Part shown: positions 42,232-52,085 of the stretch, piece by piece
Layout: every line of letters begins with the position of its first letter
Numbering within the stretch: position 1 is the stretch's first letter
Assembly: GCF_003056355.1 (NCBI RefSeq)
Contig: NZ_PYVW01000003.1
Location: 284,455-348,454 of the forward strand
Reading direction: 5' to 3'
Length of the DNA: 64,000 nucleotides
Source of the DNA: Devosia naphthalenivorans
GTDB lineage: Bacteria > Pseudomonadota > Alphaproteobacteria > Rhizobiales > Devosiaceae
Made by a program: the position numbers and the translations under genes
The notes under the pieces: model-generated
Seen by the model: the letters and a program-made list of their open reading frames with translations, nothing else
Told to the model about the DNA's origin: nothing
Databases searched by the model: none

Positions 42232-44127
42232 CTAGCTGCCCAGGCGAGACGAACGCTGCAGGGACGAGATCGGGATTTCGATCTCGATTCGTAATCCGTT
42301 GGGCTCCCAGAGCCGCTCAAGCGATCCGCCCAGTTGGCCTTTCACGCTGAGTTCCATCATCCGCGAACCGAAGCCGCTATTCGCGACAGCCCCCGACGGC
42401 GGCGGGCCACCGATCTCCTTCCAGGAGAGATGGTAGCGATCATCGCCCTGCGAGCCCGTCAAAACCACCCTGCCCTCTTGCGAGGACAACGCACCGTATT
42501 TGGCGGCGTTGGTTGCCAACTCGTGCAACAAGAGCGCCAGCGGCGTTGCCGCTGCATCATCGATGATGACATCCTCGCCCAGGATCTCAATGCGCTCACT
42601 GTCTTGAGACCGATAGGGCTGCATCAGCCGTTCGACGAGCACCTTGAGGGAGCCCTGGCTTGCGCCGGCACCCTGGCTATGGGGTCGAATGTAGTCGTGT
42701 GCTTCACCTAGGGCGAAGATGCGCTGCCGCAAGTCATCGGCGTATGGTTTAACCTCGGGGCGGCTGCGGGCCGAGAGGCTGATGATGCCGTTGAGCACCG
42801 CAAAGATGTTCTTGATGCGATGGCTAAGTTCCTGTGCCACCAGTTCGCGTTCTTCGCCGGCGATTTTGGTCTGATGGATATCGGTACAGGTGCCAAACCA
42901 GCGCACGATGTTTCCTTCGGTGTCGCGGATGGGCAGCGCCAGCCCCAAGGTCCACCGATAGGTGCCCGTGTGGTGTTTCAGACGATATTCGATCTCGTAG
43001 GGTTCGCCCGTTTCCAGGGAGTGTTTCCACACAGTCCTGGCGCGCTCACGGTCCTCGGGGTGGAACATGTCGTTCCAACCTTCGCCGTCCGTCGTGCCGA
43101 CCGGGACACCAGTGAACTCGTACCAGCGGGCATTATAGTAGTCGTGATACCCATTCGGCAGCGTGGACCAGACCATCTGGGGCATGGTGTCGGCCAGGGT
43201 GCGGAAGCGCAGTTCGCTTTCTGCCAACGCCGCCGAAATGCGGCGCTCCGCGGTCACGTCAACCACAACGCCCGGTAGACGCGTGGCGCGGCCCTCGGCG
43301 TCCATGCGCGGGCGGCCCGACGCCACAACCCAACGGACTTCCCCATCCGACCCCACCAGGCGGTATTCGGATTTTAGCGGCGCGCCGTCACGCAAGGAAG
43401 CACAGATCTCGTCACCAAGGCGCGTTGTGTCATCGGGATGCACGGCGCGCAAGAACTCGCTGATAGGCACGCCGATGCCAGTATGGAGCGGATCGAGATT
43501 GTACATTTCCGCGAACTTGTCGTCGGACGTAACCACGTCATTGATGACATCCCAGTCCCAGGTTCCGACGAGACTCGAACCATTGAGCGCGAGCGACAGA
43601 CGCTCCTCGCTGCGGGCCAGCGCCTTTTCCGCCAGTACCCGTTCGGTTGTTTCGTGTACGATGCAGAGCGACCCAACCGGCCCGCCATCCTCGCCAAGCA
43701 AGGGGCTGTAGTGAAGGTCCATCCAGCCGGATTCCGGCCGACCATGGCGGTTGAGAACCAGTTCCTGATCGCGCAGGATCAGCGATTCCCCGCGTAGGCC
43801 CATGGCAATCTTGTGGCGATTGAAATCGGCGATCTCGGGCCACGCCTCGGTTGCCGGAAGGCCAAAGATTTCCGGATGACGACTACCGGCGAATTCCGCG
43901 TAGGCGTTGTTGTAGATGAGGATGCCGGCCGGCCCGATCAGCATGACCATCGGGGTGGTCGAAGCAATCATCACTCGCACGGCGCCACGCAGGCTTTGTG
44001 GCCATTCAGGAATCGGGCCGAGCGGGTTCGCCGCCCAATCATAATCGTTGATGAGCTTGAGCGTTGGATCCTGCTCGAGTTGCGCTCGTGTCTCGGGACT
44101 TGCCGCGGGGAACAAAGACTTGGGCAT
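42232..44127 (-). CDS. HWE-family sensor histidine kinase with PAS domains
   Basis: This 631-residue kinase has no membrane segment and begins with tandem PAS-type sensor modules (about 45-165, 180-300 and 305-425; WYEFTGVPVGTTDGEGWNDMFHPEDRERA and GTYRWTLGLALPIRDTEGNIVRWFGTCTDIHQTK). The catalytic part follows: phospho-acceptor His436 in QELSHRIKNIFAVLNGI, a histidine-kinase ATPase with HELATNAAKYGALSS, and Trp569-x-Glu571 (SWKE), the W-x-E that names the HWE class. Such kinases often sense light or redox through PAS cofactors. No cysteine typical of a LOV flavin site was seen, so the signal is unknown. Confidence 0.92.
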   Translation of the reverse strand: MPKSLFPAASPETRAQLEQDPTLKLINDYDWAANPLGPIPEWPQSLRGAVRVMIASTTPMVMLIGPAGILIYNNAYAEFAGSRHPEIFGLPATEAWPEIADFNRHKIAMGLRGESLILRDQELVLNRHGRPESGWMDLHYSPLLGEDGGPVGSLCIVHETTERVLAEKALARSEERLSLALNGSSLVGTWDWDVINDVVTSDDKFAEMYNLDPLHTGIGVPISEFLRAVHPDDTTRLGDEICASLRDGAPLKSEYRLVGSDGEVRWVVASGRPRMDAEGRATRLPGVVVDVTAERRISAALAESELRFRTLADTMPQMVWSTLPNGYHDYYNARWYEFTGVPVGTTDGEGWNDMFHPEDRERARTVWKHSLETGEPYEIEYRLKHHTGTYRWTLGLALPIRDTEGNIVRWFGTCTDIHQTKIAGEERELVAQELSHRIKNIFAVLNGIISLSARSRPEVKPYADDLRQRIFALGEAHDYIRPHSQGAGASQGSLKVLVERLMQPYRSQDSERIEILGEDVIIDDAAATPLALLLHELATNAAKYGALSSQEGRVVLTGSQGDDRYHLSWKEIGGPPPSGAVANSGFGSRMMELSVKGQLGGSLERLWEPNGLRIEIEIPISSLQRSSRLGS

Positions 44128-44228
44128 TCGCGGCTTTCAAGAGACGGCGCACAGCTTTTCCGCCGCGCCTGACTATGCGATGAGATCGACGAAACGCGTC
44201 GCTGCCCCTGGCAGTTGCCTGGGGCTGA

Positions 44229-45605
44229 TTATTCCCCCGCAGCCAGCTGCCTGCGCGGCGGCTTCTGCGCGTGAACTTCCTCGGCCACCAGGAAAGCGAG
44301 TTCCAGCGCCTGGCTCGCATTGAGGCGCGGGTCGCAATAGGTGTGATAGCGGTCCGAGAGCGAGGCTTCGGTAACCGCAGACACGCCGCCCACGCATTCG
44401 GTCACATCGTCGCCCGTCATTTCGATGTGGACGCCGCCGGCATAGGTGCCCATCTCGCGGTGAACCTCGAAGAACGAGCGCACTTCGGAGAGAACGCGCT
44501 CGAACGGTCGCGTCTTGAAGCCGGTCGATGCCTTGATGGTGTTGCCGTGCATCGGATCGGAGCACCAGACGACGGTGCGGCCTGCCTTCTGGACGGTTTC
44601 GATCAGGCGCGGAAGATGGTCGTTGATCTTGTCGGAACCGAAGCGGGCGATCAACGTGATGCGTCCGGCCTCATCGGTTGGATTCAAGCGATCGAGCAGG
44701 CGCAGCAGATCGTCGCTGGAGAGTGTCGGGCCGCATTTGATACCGATGGGGTTCTTGATGCCCGCGAAGTATTCGACATGGGCAGCATCGGGCTGGCGGG
44801 TGCGATCGCCGATCCAGAGCATGTGGCCGGAGGTCGCGTACCAGTCATTGGTGATGGAGTCGCGACGGGTCAGCGCCTCCTCATAGCCCAGCAGAAGCGC
44901 TTCGTGGCTGGTGTAGAAGCTGGTCTGGCGCAGGGCGGGCGTGTTGTCGGGGTTCAATCCCAGCGCGCCCATGAAGGTGATGGCGTCGTCGATCTTGCGG
45001 GCGACTTCCTCATAGCGCGGGTACCAGTTGGACCCCTTCATGAAGCCGACCGTCCACTCATGAATGCGGGTCAGCTCGGCATATCCGCCCATCGAAAATG
45101 CACGGAGCAAGTTGAGCGTTGCAGCTGACTGACGGTAGGCTTGCAGCATGCGATCAGGATCGGGAACGCGCGCCTTTTCGTTGAAGTCGATGGCGTTGAT
45201 AATGTCGCCGCGATAGCTCGGGAGTTCGACGCCATCGATGGTTTCTGTGTCGGCCGAGCGGGGCTTGGCGAACTGGCCGGCAACGCGGCCGACCTTGACC
45301 ACGGGCTTGCTCGCGCCATGGGTGAGCACCACCGCCATCTGCAGGAAGACGCGGAAGAAGTCGCGGATATGGTCCGCGCCATGTTCGGCGAAGCTTTCGG
45401 CGCAATCGCCGCCCTGAAGCAGGAAGGCTTCACCGCGCGCAACGGCCGCCAGACGCGCCTTGAGGTCGCGCGCCTCCCCGGCAAAAACCAGCGGCGGGAA
45501 CGTGGCCAACTGCCGCTCGGCCTCTGCCAGCGCCGCCTGGTCAGGATAGGCCGGCACCTGTGAGATCGGCTTCGCGCGCCAGCTATCGGGGGTCCAGGTG
45601 GTCAT
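44229..45605 (-). CDS. 3-deoxy-7-phosphoheptulonate synthase, class II
   Basis: This enzyme joins phosphoenolpyruvate and erythrose 4-phosphate, the first step to aromatic amino acids. The 458-residue protein is the plant/Mycobacterium class II type: [14 protein letters not shown] near residue 80, [18 protein letters not shown] near 125, [31 protein letters not shown], and [21 protein letters not shown] near 338. ATG 45605 follows AAGGAACTGCTGCA. It is the only aromatic-pathway gene here and lies between the HWE kinase and glutathione reductase genes without sign of an operon. Confidence 0.95.
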   Translation of the reverse strand: MTTWTPDSWRAKPISQVPAYPDQAALAEAERQLATFPPLVFAGEARDLKARLAAVARGEAFLLQGGDCAESFAEHGADHIRDFFRVFLQMAVVLTHGASKPVVKVGRVAGQFAKPRSADTETIDGVELPSYRGDIINAIDFNEKARVPDPDRMLQAYRQSAATLNLLRAFSMGGYAELTRIHEWTVGFMKGSNWYPRYEEVARKIDDAITFMGALGLNPDNTPALRQTSFYTSHEALLLGYEEALTRRDSITNDWYATSGHMLWIGDRTRQPDAAHVEYFAGIKNPIGIKCGPTLSSDDLLRLLDRLNPTDEAGRITLIARFGSDKINDHLPRLIETVQKAGRTVVWCSDPMHGNTIKASTGFKTRPFERVLSEVRSFFEVHREMGTYAGGVHIEMTGDDVTECVGGVSAVTEASLSDRYHTYCDPRLNASQALELAFLVAEEVHAQKPPRRQLAAGE

Positions 45606-45699
45606 TGCAGCAGTTCCTTGCGGGTCGCAAACAGCGTGAATGGCGGAATACCAAGGCTTGGCGGGCCTGCCAAGTGCAATCGGACCACGTTAAGCCGGC

Positions 45700-47079
45700 T
45701 CAGGCGCCGATCTTTACACCATCGCGATAGCTATAGCTCGGCGCCTTGAAGGTCACGAGCTCTTCAGCGGCGGAAGGATGGAGCGCCATAGCCCGGTCGA
45801 AGTCGGCTTTGGTCGCATTCATTCCCATGGGAATAGCGACCAGTTGGATCATCTCGGCTGCGCCCGGTCCCAGGATATGGCAGCCCAGGACCATACCGCC
45901 CTCTTTCTCCGTGATGAGCTTTAGAACCATGCGCTCGGTCTTGTGCGAGAGCGTGTTTATCATTGGCCGGAAGCGGGCCAGATATACATCGACATCGCAC
46001 TTCATGGCCGCTTCGCTCTCGCTGAGGCCGATGACGCCCAGCTCCGGCTCGGAGAACACCGCCGTAGGGATCAGGCCGTAATCCACGGCCATCGGATTGT
46101 CGTTGAACAGCGTCTCGGCGAAGTACCAGCCTTCGCGAATGGCGACTGGAGTCAGAGCAACCCGGCCGGTTACGTCGCCCACCGCATAGATGGAGGGCAC
46201 CGATGATTGCGAATGCGCATCAACCATAATGGCGCCGTTAACGGTGAGTTTGACTCCGGCAGCCTCAAGTCCAAGGCCCATTGTATTGGCGGTGCGTCCC
46301 GTGGCGAACATCACGGCACCATAGGGAGCGGTGGTACCATTGCTGAAGCTGGCGGAAACGTCATTACCCGACGAGGCAAGCGACGTGATCGTAGTTTGGT
46401 AGATGAGCTTGATGCCGCGCTCAATCAGCCCGGCTTCGAGGCCGGTGCGCATGTCTTCGTCGAACCCGCGCAACACGCGATCGCCCCGATAGACAATAGT
46501 GGTGTTCACCCCAAGCCCGGCAAAGATGGTGGCAAATTCCACGGCGATATACCCGCCGCCCTCGATCAGGATCGAATGCGGCAGTTGGGGCAGATCAAAT
46601 GCCTCGCTGGACGTGATCGCAAGCTCGGCGCCCGGAATGTCCGGTACGAAAGGGTGGCCGCCCGTGGCAACCAGAATGTATTTGCCGCTCAACTCGCGGT
46701 TCTGGCCGACAATGCGCACGCTATTGGGTCCGGTGACGACCGCGCGATCCTTGATAATCTCCACCCCGGGCTTGGCCAGATTGGAAGTATAGGCGTGCTC
46801 GAGCCGCGTAATTTCCTTTTCCTTGGCGGCCACCAATGTGGGCCAATCAAAACTGGCATCGACCTGCCAGCCAAAGCTGGATGCAGTTTCGAACTGATCC
46901 TTGAACCTTGAAGCATAGACATAAAGCTTCTTGGGCACGCAGCCGCGGATAACGCAGGTGCCACCGACACGGAACTCCTCGACCACAACGACTTTGGCGC
47001 CATAGGTGGCCGCCATCCGTGCGGCGCGAACCCCGCCGGAGCCGCCACCAATAACGATCAGATCATAGTCGTGGGACAT
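45700..47079 (-). CDS. gor: Glutathione-disulfide reductase
   Basis: Gor keeps glutathione reduced using NADPH and FAD. The 459-residue flavoprotein begins YDLIVIGGGSGGVRAARMAA (FAD fold), has the redox-active disulfide C42-V-I-R-G-C47 in GGTCVIRGCVPKKLYVYAS, an NADPH fold near residue 168 (ILIEGGGYIAVEFATIFAGLGV), and the C-terminal dimer domain ending in the catalytic-base region MALHPSAAEELVT. The GGTCVIRGCVPKKL form separates it from lipoamide and mercuric reductases. ATG 47079 has AGGAG upstream. It pairs functionally with the Atm1-like exporter and GFA proteins elsewhere in the window. Confidence 0.96.
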   Translation of the reverse strand: MSHDYDLIVIGGGSGGVRAARMAATYGAKVVVVEEFRVGGTCVIRGCVPKKLYVYASRFKDQFETASSFGWQVDASFDWPTLVAAKEKEITRLEHAYTSNLAKPGVEIIKDRAVVTGPNSVRIVGQNRELSGKYILVATGGHPFVPDIPGAELAITSSEAFDLPQLPHSILIEGGGYIAVEFATIFAGLGVNTTIVYRGDRVLRGFDEDMRTGLEAGLIERGIKLIYQTTITSLASSGNDVSASFSNGTTAPYGAVMFATGRTANTMGLGLEAAGVKLTVNGAIMVDAHSQSSVPSIYAVGDVTGRVALTPVAIREGWYFAETLFNDNPMAVDYGLIPTAVFSEPELGVIGLSESEAAMKCDVDVYLARFRPMINTLSHKTERMVLKLITEKEGGMVLGCHILGPGAAEMIQLVAIPMGMNATKADFDRAMALHPSAAEELVTFKAPSYSYRDGVKIGA

Positions 47080-47142
47080 TGTGGCTCCTGCGTGTTCAGC
47101 TTATATCGGTGTTTACCGATAGATATAGTCGGATGTCATAGG

Positions 47143-47171
47143 CAAAAAAAGACCCCGCGCCGGGCGGGGTC
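47143..47171 (-). terminator. Intrinsic terminator after the DUF2059 gene
   Basis: On the minus strand GACCCCGC pairs with GCGGGGTC around a short loop and is followed by TTTTTTT. It lies about 23 bases past the DUF2059 stop codon and before gor. Confidence 0.92.
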
Positions 47172-47193
47172 CTCGATTCTGCGATGCTGGCTA

Positions 47194-47706
47194 CTAAAGC
47201 TCGATGCCCTGCTCACGCAGCTCGGCGCGCACCTTGGCGAAGAATTCCGGGCGAACATTGTTGGTGAAAACCTGCATGACGCGCTGCAGATCGATGTTCA
47301 CCTCAGCGTTGGCTGCCGCGAGCTTCTTGCCGGTGGGAGATTCATAGAATGCCACGATTTCCTGCAGCTCGGGGATGGTGAAGCGAACTGCATAAACGCG
47401 GGCGAACTGGTCGAGGAGCTCACCCTTGCGGCCCTTGTACTCTTCCAGGATCTTGCTGATCGCAGTGTTGGTCTGTTCGGAAATTTCGGGATTCTGCTGC
47501 ACGATCTGGCGCATGGTGCCGATCGCGATCTCGACCAGGGTCGTCTCGTAGATGGCCGAACGGTCGGTCAGGTCGATATATTTGCGCGCAAGCTCCAACT
47601 GCTCGGGCGGCACTTCCTGAGCCATTGCAGGCGCGGACACCGCAAGAATGGTAGCGCTCAGCGCTACTGCCAACAGCGCCTTACCGCGCGAAATCAGACC
47701 GGTCAT
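47194..47706 (-). CDS. DUF2059 domain-containing secreted protein
   Basis: This 170-residue protein has a signal peptide ([30 protein letters not shown]) and a helical DUF2059 domain ([31 protein letters not shown] near residues 100-135). The domain is found in many periplasmic proteins of unknown function, often repeated or fused. AGGGG lies upstream of ATG 47706. The start overlaps the 3' end of rpiA by 26 bases on the same strand, so it is probably co-transcribed, and a strong terminator follows. No role can be assigned. Confidence 0.9.
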   Translation of the reverse strand: MTGLISRGKALLAVALSATILAVSAPAMAQEVPPEQLELARKYIDLTDRSAIYETTLVEIAIGTMRQIVQQNPEISEQTNTAISKILEEYKGRKGELLDQFARVYAVRFTIPELQEIVAFYESPTGKKLAAANAEVNIDLQRVMQVFTNNVRPEFFAKVRAELREQGIEL

Positions 47707-48430
47707 CGTTTTTACCCCTATTGTCCCAAAAGGTCTTGCCGCTTGAGAGTGTTCTTACGCCATCGGGCGCTGCCACATAAGCTGTTTTGCACATGTTGAG
47801 AAAAAGCCCGTGCTGGACCACACCAGCAATGTCCAACAAGTCGCGCGACAGCGCTTCTGGCTGCGAAATGCGGCCAAAAAAAGCATCTACAATGAGGTGT
47901 CCACCATCCGTGACAAAGGGAACGCCGGAAGATGCGTCGCGCAGGCGAATGCCGCCCTCAGCACCATGGGCTTTGGTAATCTCGGATATGGCCCGGGTCG
48001 TCGCGCCAAGCCCAAAGCGGTTTACCTCGATCGGAAGGGGGTAGCGCCCAAGGGTCTGCACGAGCTTGGACGCATCGGCAATTACGATCATTGCGTCGGA
48101 AGCGGCCGCAACGATCTTCTCGCGTAGCAGCGCCCCGCCGCCACCCTTAATGAGATTAAGCCTGGAGTCGATTTCATCGGCGCCATCGATCGTCAGATCG
48201 AGCCGATCCAGATGATCAAGATCGGACAGGGAAATACCAAGGGATCGCGCCTGGTCCGCCGTTACTTCGGACGTCGGTACGCAGATGCAGTCGAGCCCCG
48301 CCGCAACCTTCTCGCCCAGCAGGTCAACGAAGTGTCGCGCAGTTGACCCAGTGCCCAGGCCCAGGCGCATCCCGGGCTCCACACATCGCAACGCCATGGC
48401 AGCCGCCTGCCGCTTCAGATCTTCGCTCAC
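47681..48430 (-). CDS. rpiA: Ribose-5-phosphate isomerase A
   Basis: RpiA interconverts ribose 5-phosphate and ribulose 5-phosphate in the pentose phosphate pathway. The 249-residue protein shows [18 protein letters not shown] near residue 24, the catalytic region [31 protein letters not shown] near 77-107, and [14 protein letters not shown] near 170. The start is a GTG (48430). The C terminus extends 15-20 residues beyond usual, overlapping the DUF2059 start. It supplies the same erythrose-4-phosphate-linked pathway that feeds the DAHP synthase nearby. Confidence 0.95.
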   Translation of the reverse strand: MSEDLKRQAAAMALRCVEPGMRLGLGTGSTARHFVDLLGEKVAAGLDCICVPTSEVTADQARSLGISLSDLDHLDRLDLTIDGADEIDSRLNLIKGGGGALLREKIVAAASDAMIVIADASKLVQTLGRYPLPIEVNRFGLGATTRAISEITKAHGAEGGIRLRDASSGVPFVTDGGHLIVDAFFGRISQPEALSRDLLDIAGVVQHGLFLNMCKTAYVAAPDGVRTLSSGKTFWDNRGKNDDRSDFAR

Positions 48431-48635
48431 GCTCGCCCCGACTGTTGATGCCCTTGTTCCTTGCAGAGGGCGACCGACAGAGTCAATGCACTCCTGCCTG
48501 AGCGATCACGTCGTGGTGAACGCGTGTTGTAACTTTCCGGCAACACATATCGGCGAAGATAAGGCGAGTGCGGCGGAATGGTGGCGCGGGCTACTTTCCG
48601 CTTCGGGACATTAAGCGTAAGCAGCGGAGATTGTT

Positions 48636-48653
48636 TCGATATTCCGATATCGA
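48636..48653. promoter_or_regulatory. Palindrome upstream of the L,D-transpeptidase gene
   Basis: TCGATAT-TCCG-ATATCGA is a perfect inverted repeat 31 bases before the transpeptidase ATG, where an operator would sit. The surrounding 254-base gap between rpiA and this gene shows nothing else distinctive. Confidence 0.35.
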
Positions 48654-48684
48654 GTCCGTTCTACTTCAAAGGCCAAGTCGTCAG

Positions 48685-49278
48685 ATGTTTAATCTAAAGT
48701 CTGTGGTAGCGGTCGCGCTATCGTTAGTCTTGTCGGCGACCAGCGTGATGCCAACCATGGCCGCGCGGGTCTATAATGCCTCCACCAATACCTGGGAGGA
48801 GCCCTCGGCGGCCTCGAGCAGCAGCCGCAGGGGCAGCCCCGTCCGCAAGGAGGTGGTGGACTATGCGACCAACTACAAACCCGGCACCATCGTGATCGAA
48901 ACCGGCGAGCGCCGGCTCTACCTGGTGCTGGAAGGCGGCAAGGCCATGAAGTACGGCGTCGGCGTGGGCCGCGACGGCTTCACCTGGTCGGGTAAGCACC
49001 GCATCACGCGCAAGGCCGAATGGCCAGGCTGGACGCCGCCGCCGCAGATGCGCAAGCGCGTGCCGGACCTGCCGGCCTACATGCCAGGGGGACCGGATAA
49101 TCCGCTGGGCGCTCGCGCCCTCTATATCGGCTCGACGCTTTATCGCGTGCACGGAACCTCCGAGCCATGGTCGATTGGCCAGGCAGTGTCTTCAGGCTGC
49201 ATACGCCTGACCAATGAGGACGTGACCGATCTTTATGAACGTGTTCGGGTCGGCGCGACGATCGTGGTCAATCACTGA
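48685..49278 (+). CDS. L,D-transpeptidase (YkuD/ErfK family)
   Basis: This 197-residue periplasmic enzyme cross-links peptidoglycan stems (3-3 bonds) or attaches envelope proteins. A signal peptide covers residues 1-27 (FNLKSVVAVALSLVLSATSVMPTMA). The YkuD domain (about 70-197) starts with GTIVIETGERRLYLVLEGGKAMKYGVGVGRDGFTWSG and ends with the catalytic HGTSEPWSIGQAVSSGCIRL, the nucleophile being Cys172. ATG 48685 gives a clean signal peptide; an earlier frame at 48568 adds a basic stretch. A terminator follows closely, so it is transcribed alone. Confidence 0.95.
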   Translation: MFNLKSVVAVALSLVLSATSVMPTMAARVYNASTNTWEEPSAASSSSRRGSPVRKEVVDYATNYKPGTIVIETGERRLYLVLEGGKAMKYGVGVGRDGFTWSGKHRITRKAEWPGWTPPPQMRKRVPDLPAYMPGGPDNPLGARALYIGSTLYRVHGTSEPWSIGQAVSSGCIRLTNEDVTDLYERVRVGATIVVNH

Positions 49279-49300
49279 CGAGACGAAAATATTTCACGAA

Positions 49301-49326
49301 GGGCCGCCATCGAGGCGGCCCTTTTT
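49301..49326 (+). terminator. Intrinsic terminator of the L,D-transpeptidase gene
   Basis: GGGCCGCC pairs with GGCGGCCC around ATCGA and is followed by TTTTT. It lies 22 bases past the stop. Confidence 0.92.
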
Positions 49327-49374
49327 GTTTGCACACTGCTTTGAATTGCGCGGGCAAGCGCATAGATTGAGACA

Positions 49375-50391
49375 ATGACCAAGCAAGCGCCCCCTGCCCG
49401 CCCGCTCGTTGACCGGTACGGGCGGCATATCTCATACCTCAGGATATCGGTGACGGACCGTTGCGATTTCCGGTGCGTCTATTGCATGGCCGAGAACATG
49501 ACCTTCCTGCCCAAAAAGGAAGTGCTCAGTTTCGAGGAGATCGAAACCATCGCCATGTCGTTTATTGGCCGTGGCGTGGGCAAGATTAGGCTGACGGGCG
49601 GCGAGCCGCTGGTGCGCAGGGACATCATGGATCTGGTGCAGACCCTGGGCTCCCGCATTGGCGCCGGCGGTCTTGAGGAACTGACTCTCACCACCAATGG
49701 CAGCCAATTGGCCAAGCACGCACAGGGGCTTCATGCGGCTGGCGTGCGGCGCATCAATGTGTCGCTCGACACGCTCGATCCGCAGCGCTTCCGAGACATC
49801 ACCCGCCGGGGCCGGATCGAAGACGTGATGAGCGGGATTGACGCGGCACAGGCGGCGGGGATTGCGATTAAGATCAACATGGTCGCCATGGCCGGGGTAA
49901 ACGAAGACGAGATCGAGCCCATGATGGCCTGGGCGCATGGCCGCGGGATGGGGCTGACCCTGATCGAGGGCATGCCGCTCGGAGACGTCGGAATTGACCG
50001 GGTGGACAGTTATCTGCCCCTGCGCGAACTGCATGATCGGCTAGCACGGCGCTACAGCTTGACCAAGCTCGACAAGCGCACGGGCGGACCAGCCCGTTAT
50101 GTGCACGTGGCCGAAACCGACGGCGTGCTGGGTTTCATCACCCCGATGAGCCACAATTTCTGCGAAAGCTGCAATCGGGTTCGGCTGACCGCCACCGGGC
50201 AGTTGTTCATGTGCCTGGGGCAAGACGATCAGGTCAATCTACGCGACGCATTGCGCGACGGAGGCGCCGAGGCGCTCGATGCAGCACTGGATCAGGCCAT
50301 GCTGCTCAAGCCCAAAGGGCATGATTTCGTGCTGGATCGCAATCGACCAACGCCAGCTGTGACGAGACACATGAGTGTTACTGGCGGCTAA
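49375..50391 (+). CDS. moaA: GTP 3',8-cyclase MoaA (molybdenum cofactor biosynthesis)
   Basis: MoaA is a radical-SAM enzyme that rearranges GTP in the first step of molybdenum cofactor synthesis. The 338-residue protein has the SAM cluster ligands Cys30, Cys34 and Cys37 ([11 protein letters not shown]), [10 protein letters not shown] near residue 82, and the C-terminal second cluster ([23 protein letters not shown], near 262-285). It ends in Gly-Gly, as active MoaA must. ATG 49375 is used. No other moa gene is adjacent, so the pathway is scattered. Confidence 0.97.
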   Translation: MTKQAPPARPLVDRYGRHISYLRISVTDRCDFRCVYCMAENMTFLPKKEVLSFEEIETIAMSFIGRGVGKIRLTGGEPLVRRDIMDLVQTLGSRIGAGGLEELTLTTNGSQLAKHAQGLHAAGVRRINVSLDTLDPQRFRDITRRGRIEDVMSGIDAAQAAGIAIKINMVAMAGVNEDEIEPMMAWAHGRGMGLTLIEGMPLGDVGIDRVDSYLPLRELHDRLARRYSLTKLDKRTGGPARYVHVAETDGVLGFITPMSHNFCESCNRVRLTATGQLFMCLGQDDQVNLRDALRDGGAEALDAALDQAMLLKPKGHDFVLDRNRPTPAVTRHMSVTGG

Positions 50392-50444
50392 TGTGTAGGT
50401 GCGCTGGACTATAAGCGCGCCGCACGTAATAGGATTGACTCAGT

Positions 50445-50537
50445 AGACCTCATCCTGAGCCTGTCGAAGGACGAGGTCGTGGCACAGGAACCTCCACTCG
50501 CTCGACCTCGTGGTTCGACAGGCTCACCATGAGGTCT
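50445..50537. repeat. Dispersed palindromic repeat, family C, copy 1
   Basis: AGACCTCATCCTGAGCCTGTCGAAGGACGAGGTCG and its imperfect reverse complement (CGACCTCGTGGTTCGACAGGCTCACCATGAGGTCT) form a long hairpin with a loop of about 25 bases. Most of the right arm recurs at 56690-56728. The element lies between the converging moaA and VOC genes. Confidence 0.8.
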
Positions 50538-50578
50538 GCCGGCACCCTTCACCTGAGGCCCACTAAACGCGTCGCGCT

Positions 50579-50980
50579 CTAGCGCCCTTCCGCTCGTTCG
50601 ATCAGTTCTACGATGATCCCATCGGGATCACGCACGAAGGCTACCCGCTTGATGAGCTCGGTGTTGTGGGCGTTGCGCGGACGTTCGATGACTTTGACGC
50701 CGGCGGCTTCCAGCCGGTTGACCATGGTATCCACGTTGGTCACGGCCAGGGTCAGGTGGCGCATGCCTGCTTCGCCCGGGGGGACATCGCGAGCGGGCGT
50801 GATGGCCGTTGCCGGAGCAAAAACCTCCAGCATGCCGCCGCCAGCGTTTAGGAAAGCCAGTTCGCCTGACGCCTGTGGCTTGCGCAGCACGAGGCGGAAG
50901 CCAAGCAGATCGCAGTAGAATTCGATTGTCCTGTCGAGGTCTCGCGAGGTGGTGCCGATATGTTCGAAATCAATCAGCAT
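50579..50980 (-). CDS. VOC-family (glyoxalase/dioxygenase-like) protein
   Basis: This 133-residue metal-binding protein of the vicinal oxygen chelate fold has two beta-alpha-beta modules: IDFEHIGTTSRDLDRTIEFYCDLLGFRLVLRK and GMRHLTLAVTNVDTMVNRLEAAGVKVIERP, ending FVRDPDGIIVELIE. His10, His78 and a C-terminal Glu are plausible metal ligands. Its reaction could be glyoxalase-like, an epimerase or drug binding; the sequence does not decide. ATG 50980 is preferred over GTG 50989 because AGGTGG lies five bases upstream. It starts nine bases after the Lrp regulator's stop, so the two form an operon. Confidence 0.85.
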   Translation of the reverse strand: MLIDFEHIGTTSRDLDRTIEFYCDLLGFRLVLRKPQASGELAFLNAGGGMLEVFAPATAITPARDVPPGEAGMRHLTLAVTNVDTMVNRLEAAGVKVIERPRNAHNTELIKRVAFVRDPDGIIVELIERAEGR

Positions 50981-50989
50981 GACCGCCAC

Positions 50990-51475
50990 CTATTTGTCGT
51001 CGTCGACGACGATAGCGAAGTCGAGCGGGAGCGCGGTGGTATATTTGATCTGTCCCATGGCAAACGCTGAACTAACATCGGTCAGGTTGATCTTGCTGAT
51101 GAGCTTTTTATAAAAGGAGTCATAGGCGCCAATATCTGGAACCACGACGCGCATGAGATAATCGACGTCGCCACTCATGCGGTAGAACTCGACGACTTCA
51201 GGAAACTCGTCGATTACCCCCGCAAACTTGCGCATCCATGCATCGTTATGCTCGTTAGTCTTGACCGAGACAAATACGGTGACACCTACATTGACCTTGG
51301 CTGGGTCCAGAACAGCGACGCGGCGCTGGATAACGCCGTCCTCTTCCATCTTCTGAATGCGGCGCCAGCACGGGGTGGTGGAAAGGCCAACTTTGCGGCC
51401 AATCTCGGCGACGGGCATTGTTGCGTCTTTTTGCAGGAGTGTCAGTATCTTGCGGTCGATCTTGTCCAAAGCCAT
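50990..51475 (-). CDS. Lrp/AsnC-family transcriptional regulator
   Basis: This 161-residue regulator has the N-terminal helix-turn-helix LDKIDRKILTLLQKDATMPVAEIGRKVGLSTTPCWRRIQKMEEDGVI and the AsnC/RAM ligand domain (MSGDVDYLMRVVVPDIGAYDSFYKKLISKI). It ends in an acidic VVDDDK. Lrp proteins usually respond to an amino acid; this one is co-transcribed with a VOC protein, so an amino-acid catabolic target is possible. It is not a close copy of the putA-linked regulator at 5344, sharing only the general family pattern. Confidence 0.93.
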   Translation of the reverse strand: MALDKIDRKILTLLQKDATMPVAEIGRKVGLSTTPCWRRIQKMEEDGVIQRRVAVLDPAKVNVGVTVFVSVKTNEHNDAWMRKFAGVIDEFPEVVEFYRMSGDVDYLMRVVVPDIGAYDSFYKKLISKINLTDVSSAFAMGQIKYTTALPLDFAIVVDDDK

Positions 51476-51590
51476 GCCTGCCCCCGTGAAATCAGATTTT
51501 CCAGATCAGCTGAAATCGTCTGTAAATTGACGTTCTACCTGCCATACCCAGCGCCCTTTCGCAATATTATTGCGCGAATGGCCGATACAG

Positions 51591-52085
51591 CTAAAAGCCG
51601 AGGTGGGGAGGCAGGCCCCAAGCAAAGGGCTGTTTGCATCGATCCTGCCGCCAGTTTTTCGGAGTTTCGAACCCGCCTTGCCAGATGCCTGCTTGGGTTT
51701 TGCGGGCAGTTTGCTCCTCGCGCCAATAATTGTCGCTGCTAATGGCCATGCCATCGCTGACCATGGCGGCGCCGAGATCCTGCCCCGCAACGGTGCAGTA
51801 GGCGAGCAGGCGGCCGTATTGATCGGTGCCTTCAGGCCGGCAATCGACTTCGCCCTGCTTGAGCAAGGAAGCGAGGCTATCGCGTGCGCGCTCGCCGCAG
51901 GCCCAGGAGCGCTGCTGTTGGTCCTGGCAGGTCTGGCGCAGTTCGGGTGCGTCGATGCCGAGCAGGCGAATGCGGGTGTCGCCAAGCCGAAAACTATCGC
52001 CATCGCTGACCCGCGCCATTCCGCCGACAGGTAGGGGCGCAGGCTCCAGATAGGCAGCCATGGCCGCAGCGGCCGCCAGGATCAC
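51591..52085 (-). CDS. Thermonuclease-like (SNase fold) membrane-anchored protein
   Basis: This protein of the staphylococcal nuclease fold has the DGDSFRLGDTRIRLLGIDAPELRQTC run (about residues 28-53) and GERARDSLASLL, then EGTDQYGRLLAYCTVAGQDLGAAMVSDGMA. The catalytic Arg/Glu set of nucleases is partly recognisable. GTG 52085 is the longest conventional start, but codons upstream (to a stop at 52169) encode RRRLYQRRPFAGRGGAILAIV before it. Those would complete a signal anchor; a CTG at 52148 is a possible true start. It probably lies on the outer face of the inner membrane. Confidence 0.78.
   Translation of the reverse strand: MILAAAAAMAAYLEPAPLPVGGMARVSDGDSFRLGDTRIRLLGIDAPELRQTCQDQQQRSWACGERARDSLASLLKQGEVDCRPEGTDQYGRLLAYCTVAGQDLGAAMVSDGMAISSDNYWREEQTARKTQAGIWQGGFETPKNWRQDRCKQPFAWGLPPHLGF

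Noticed and set aside
44160..44228. Possible small gene between the HWE kinase and DAHP synthase genes
   Set aside because: The 101-base gap has no frame with a start and ribosome-binding site.
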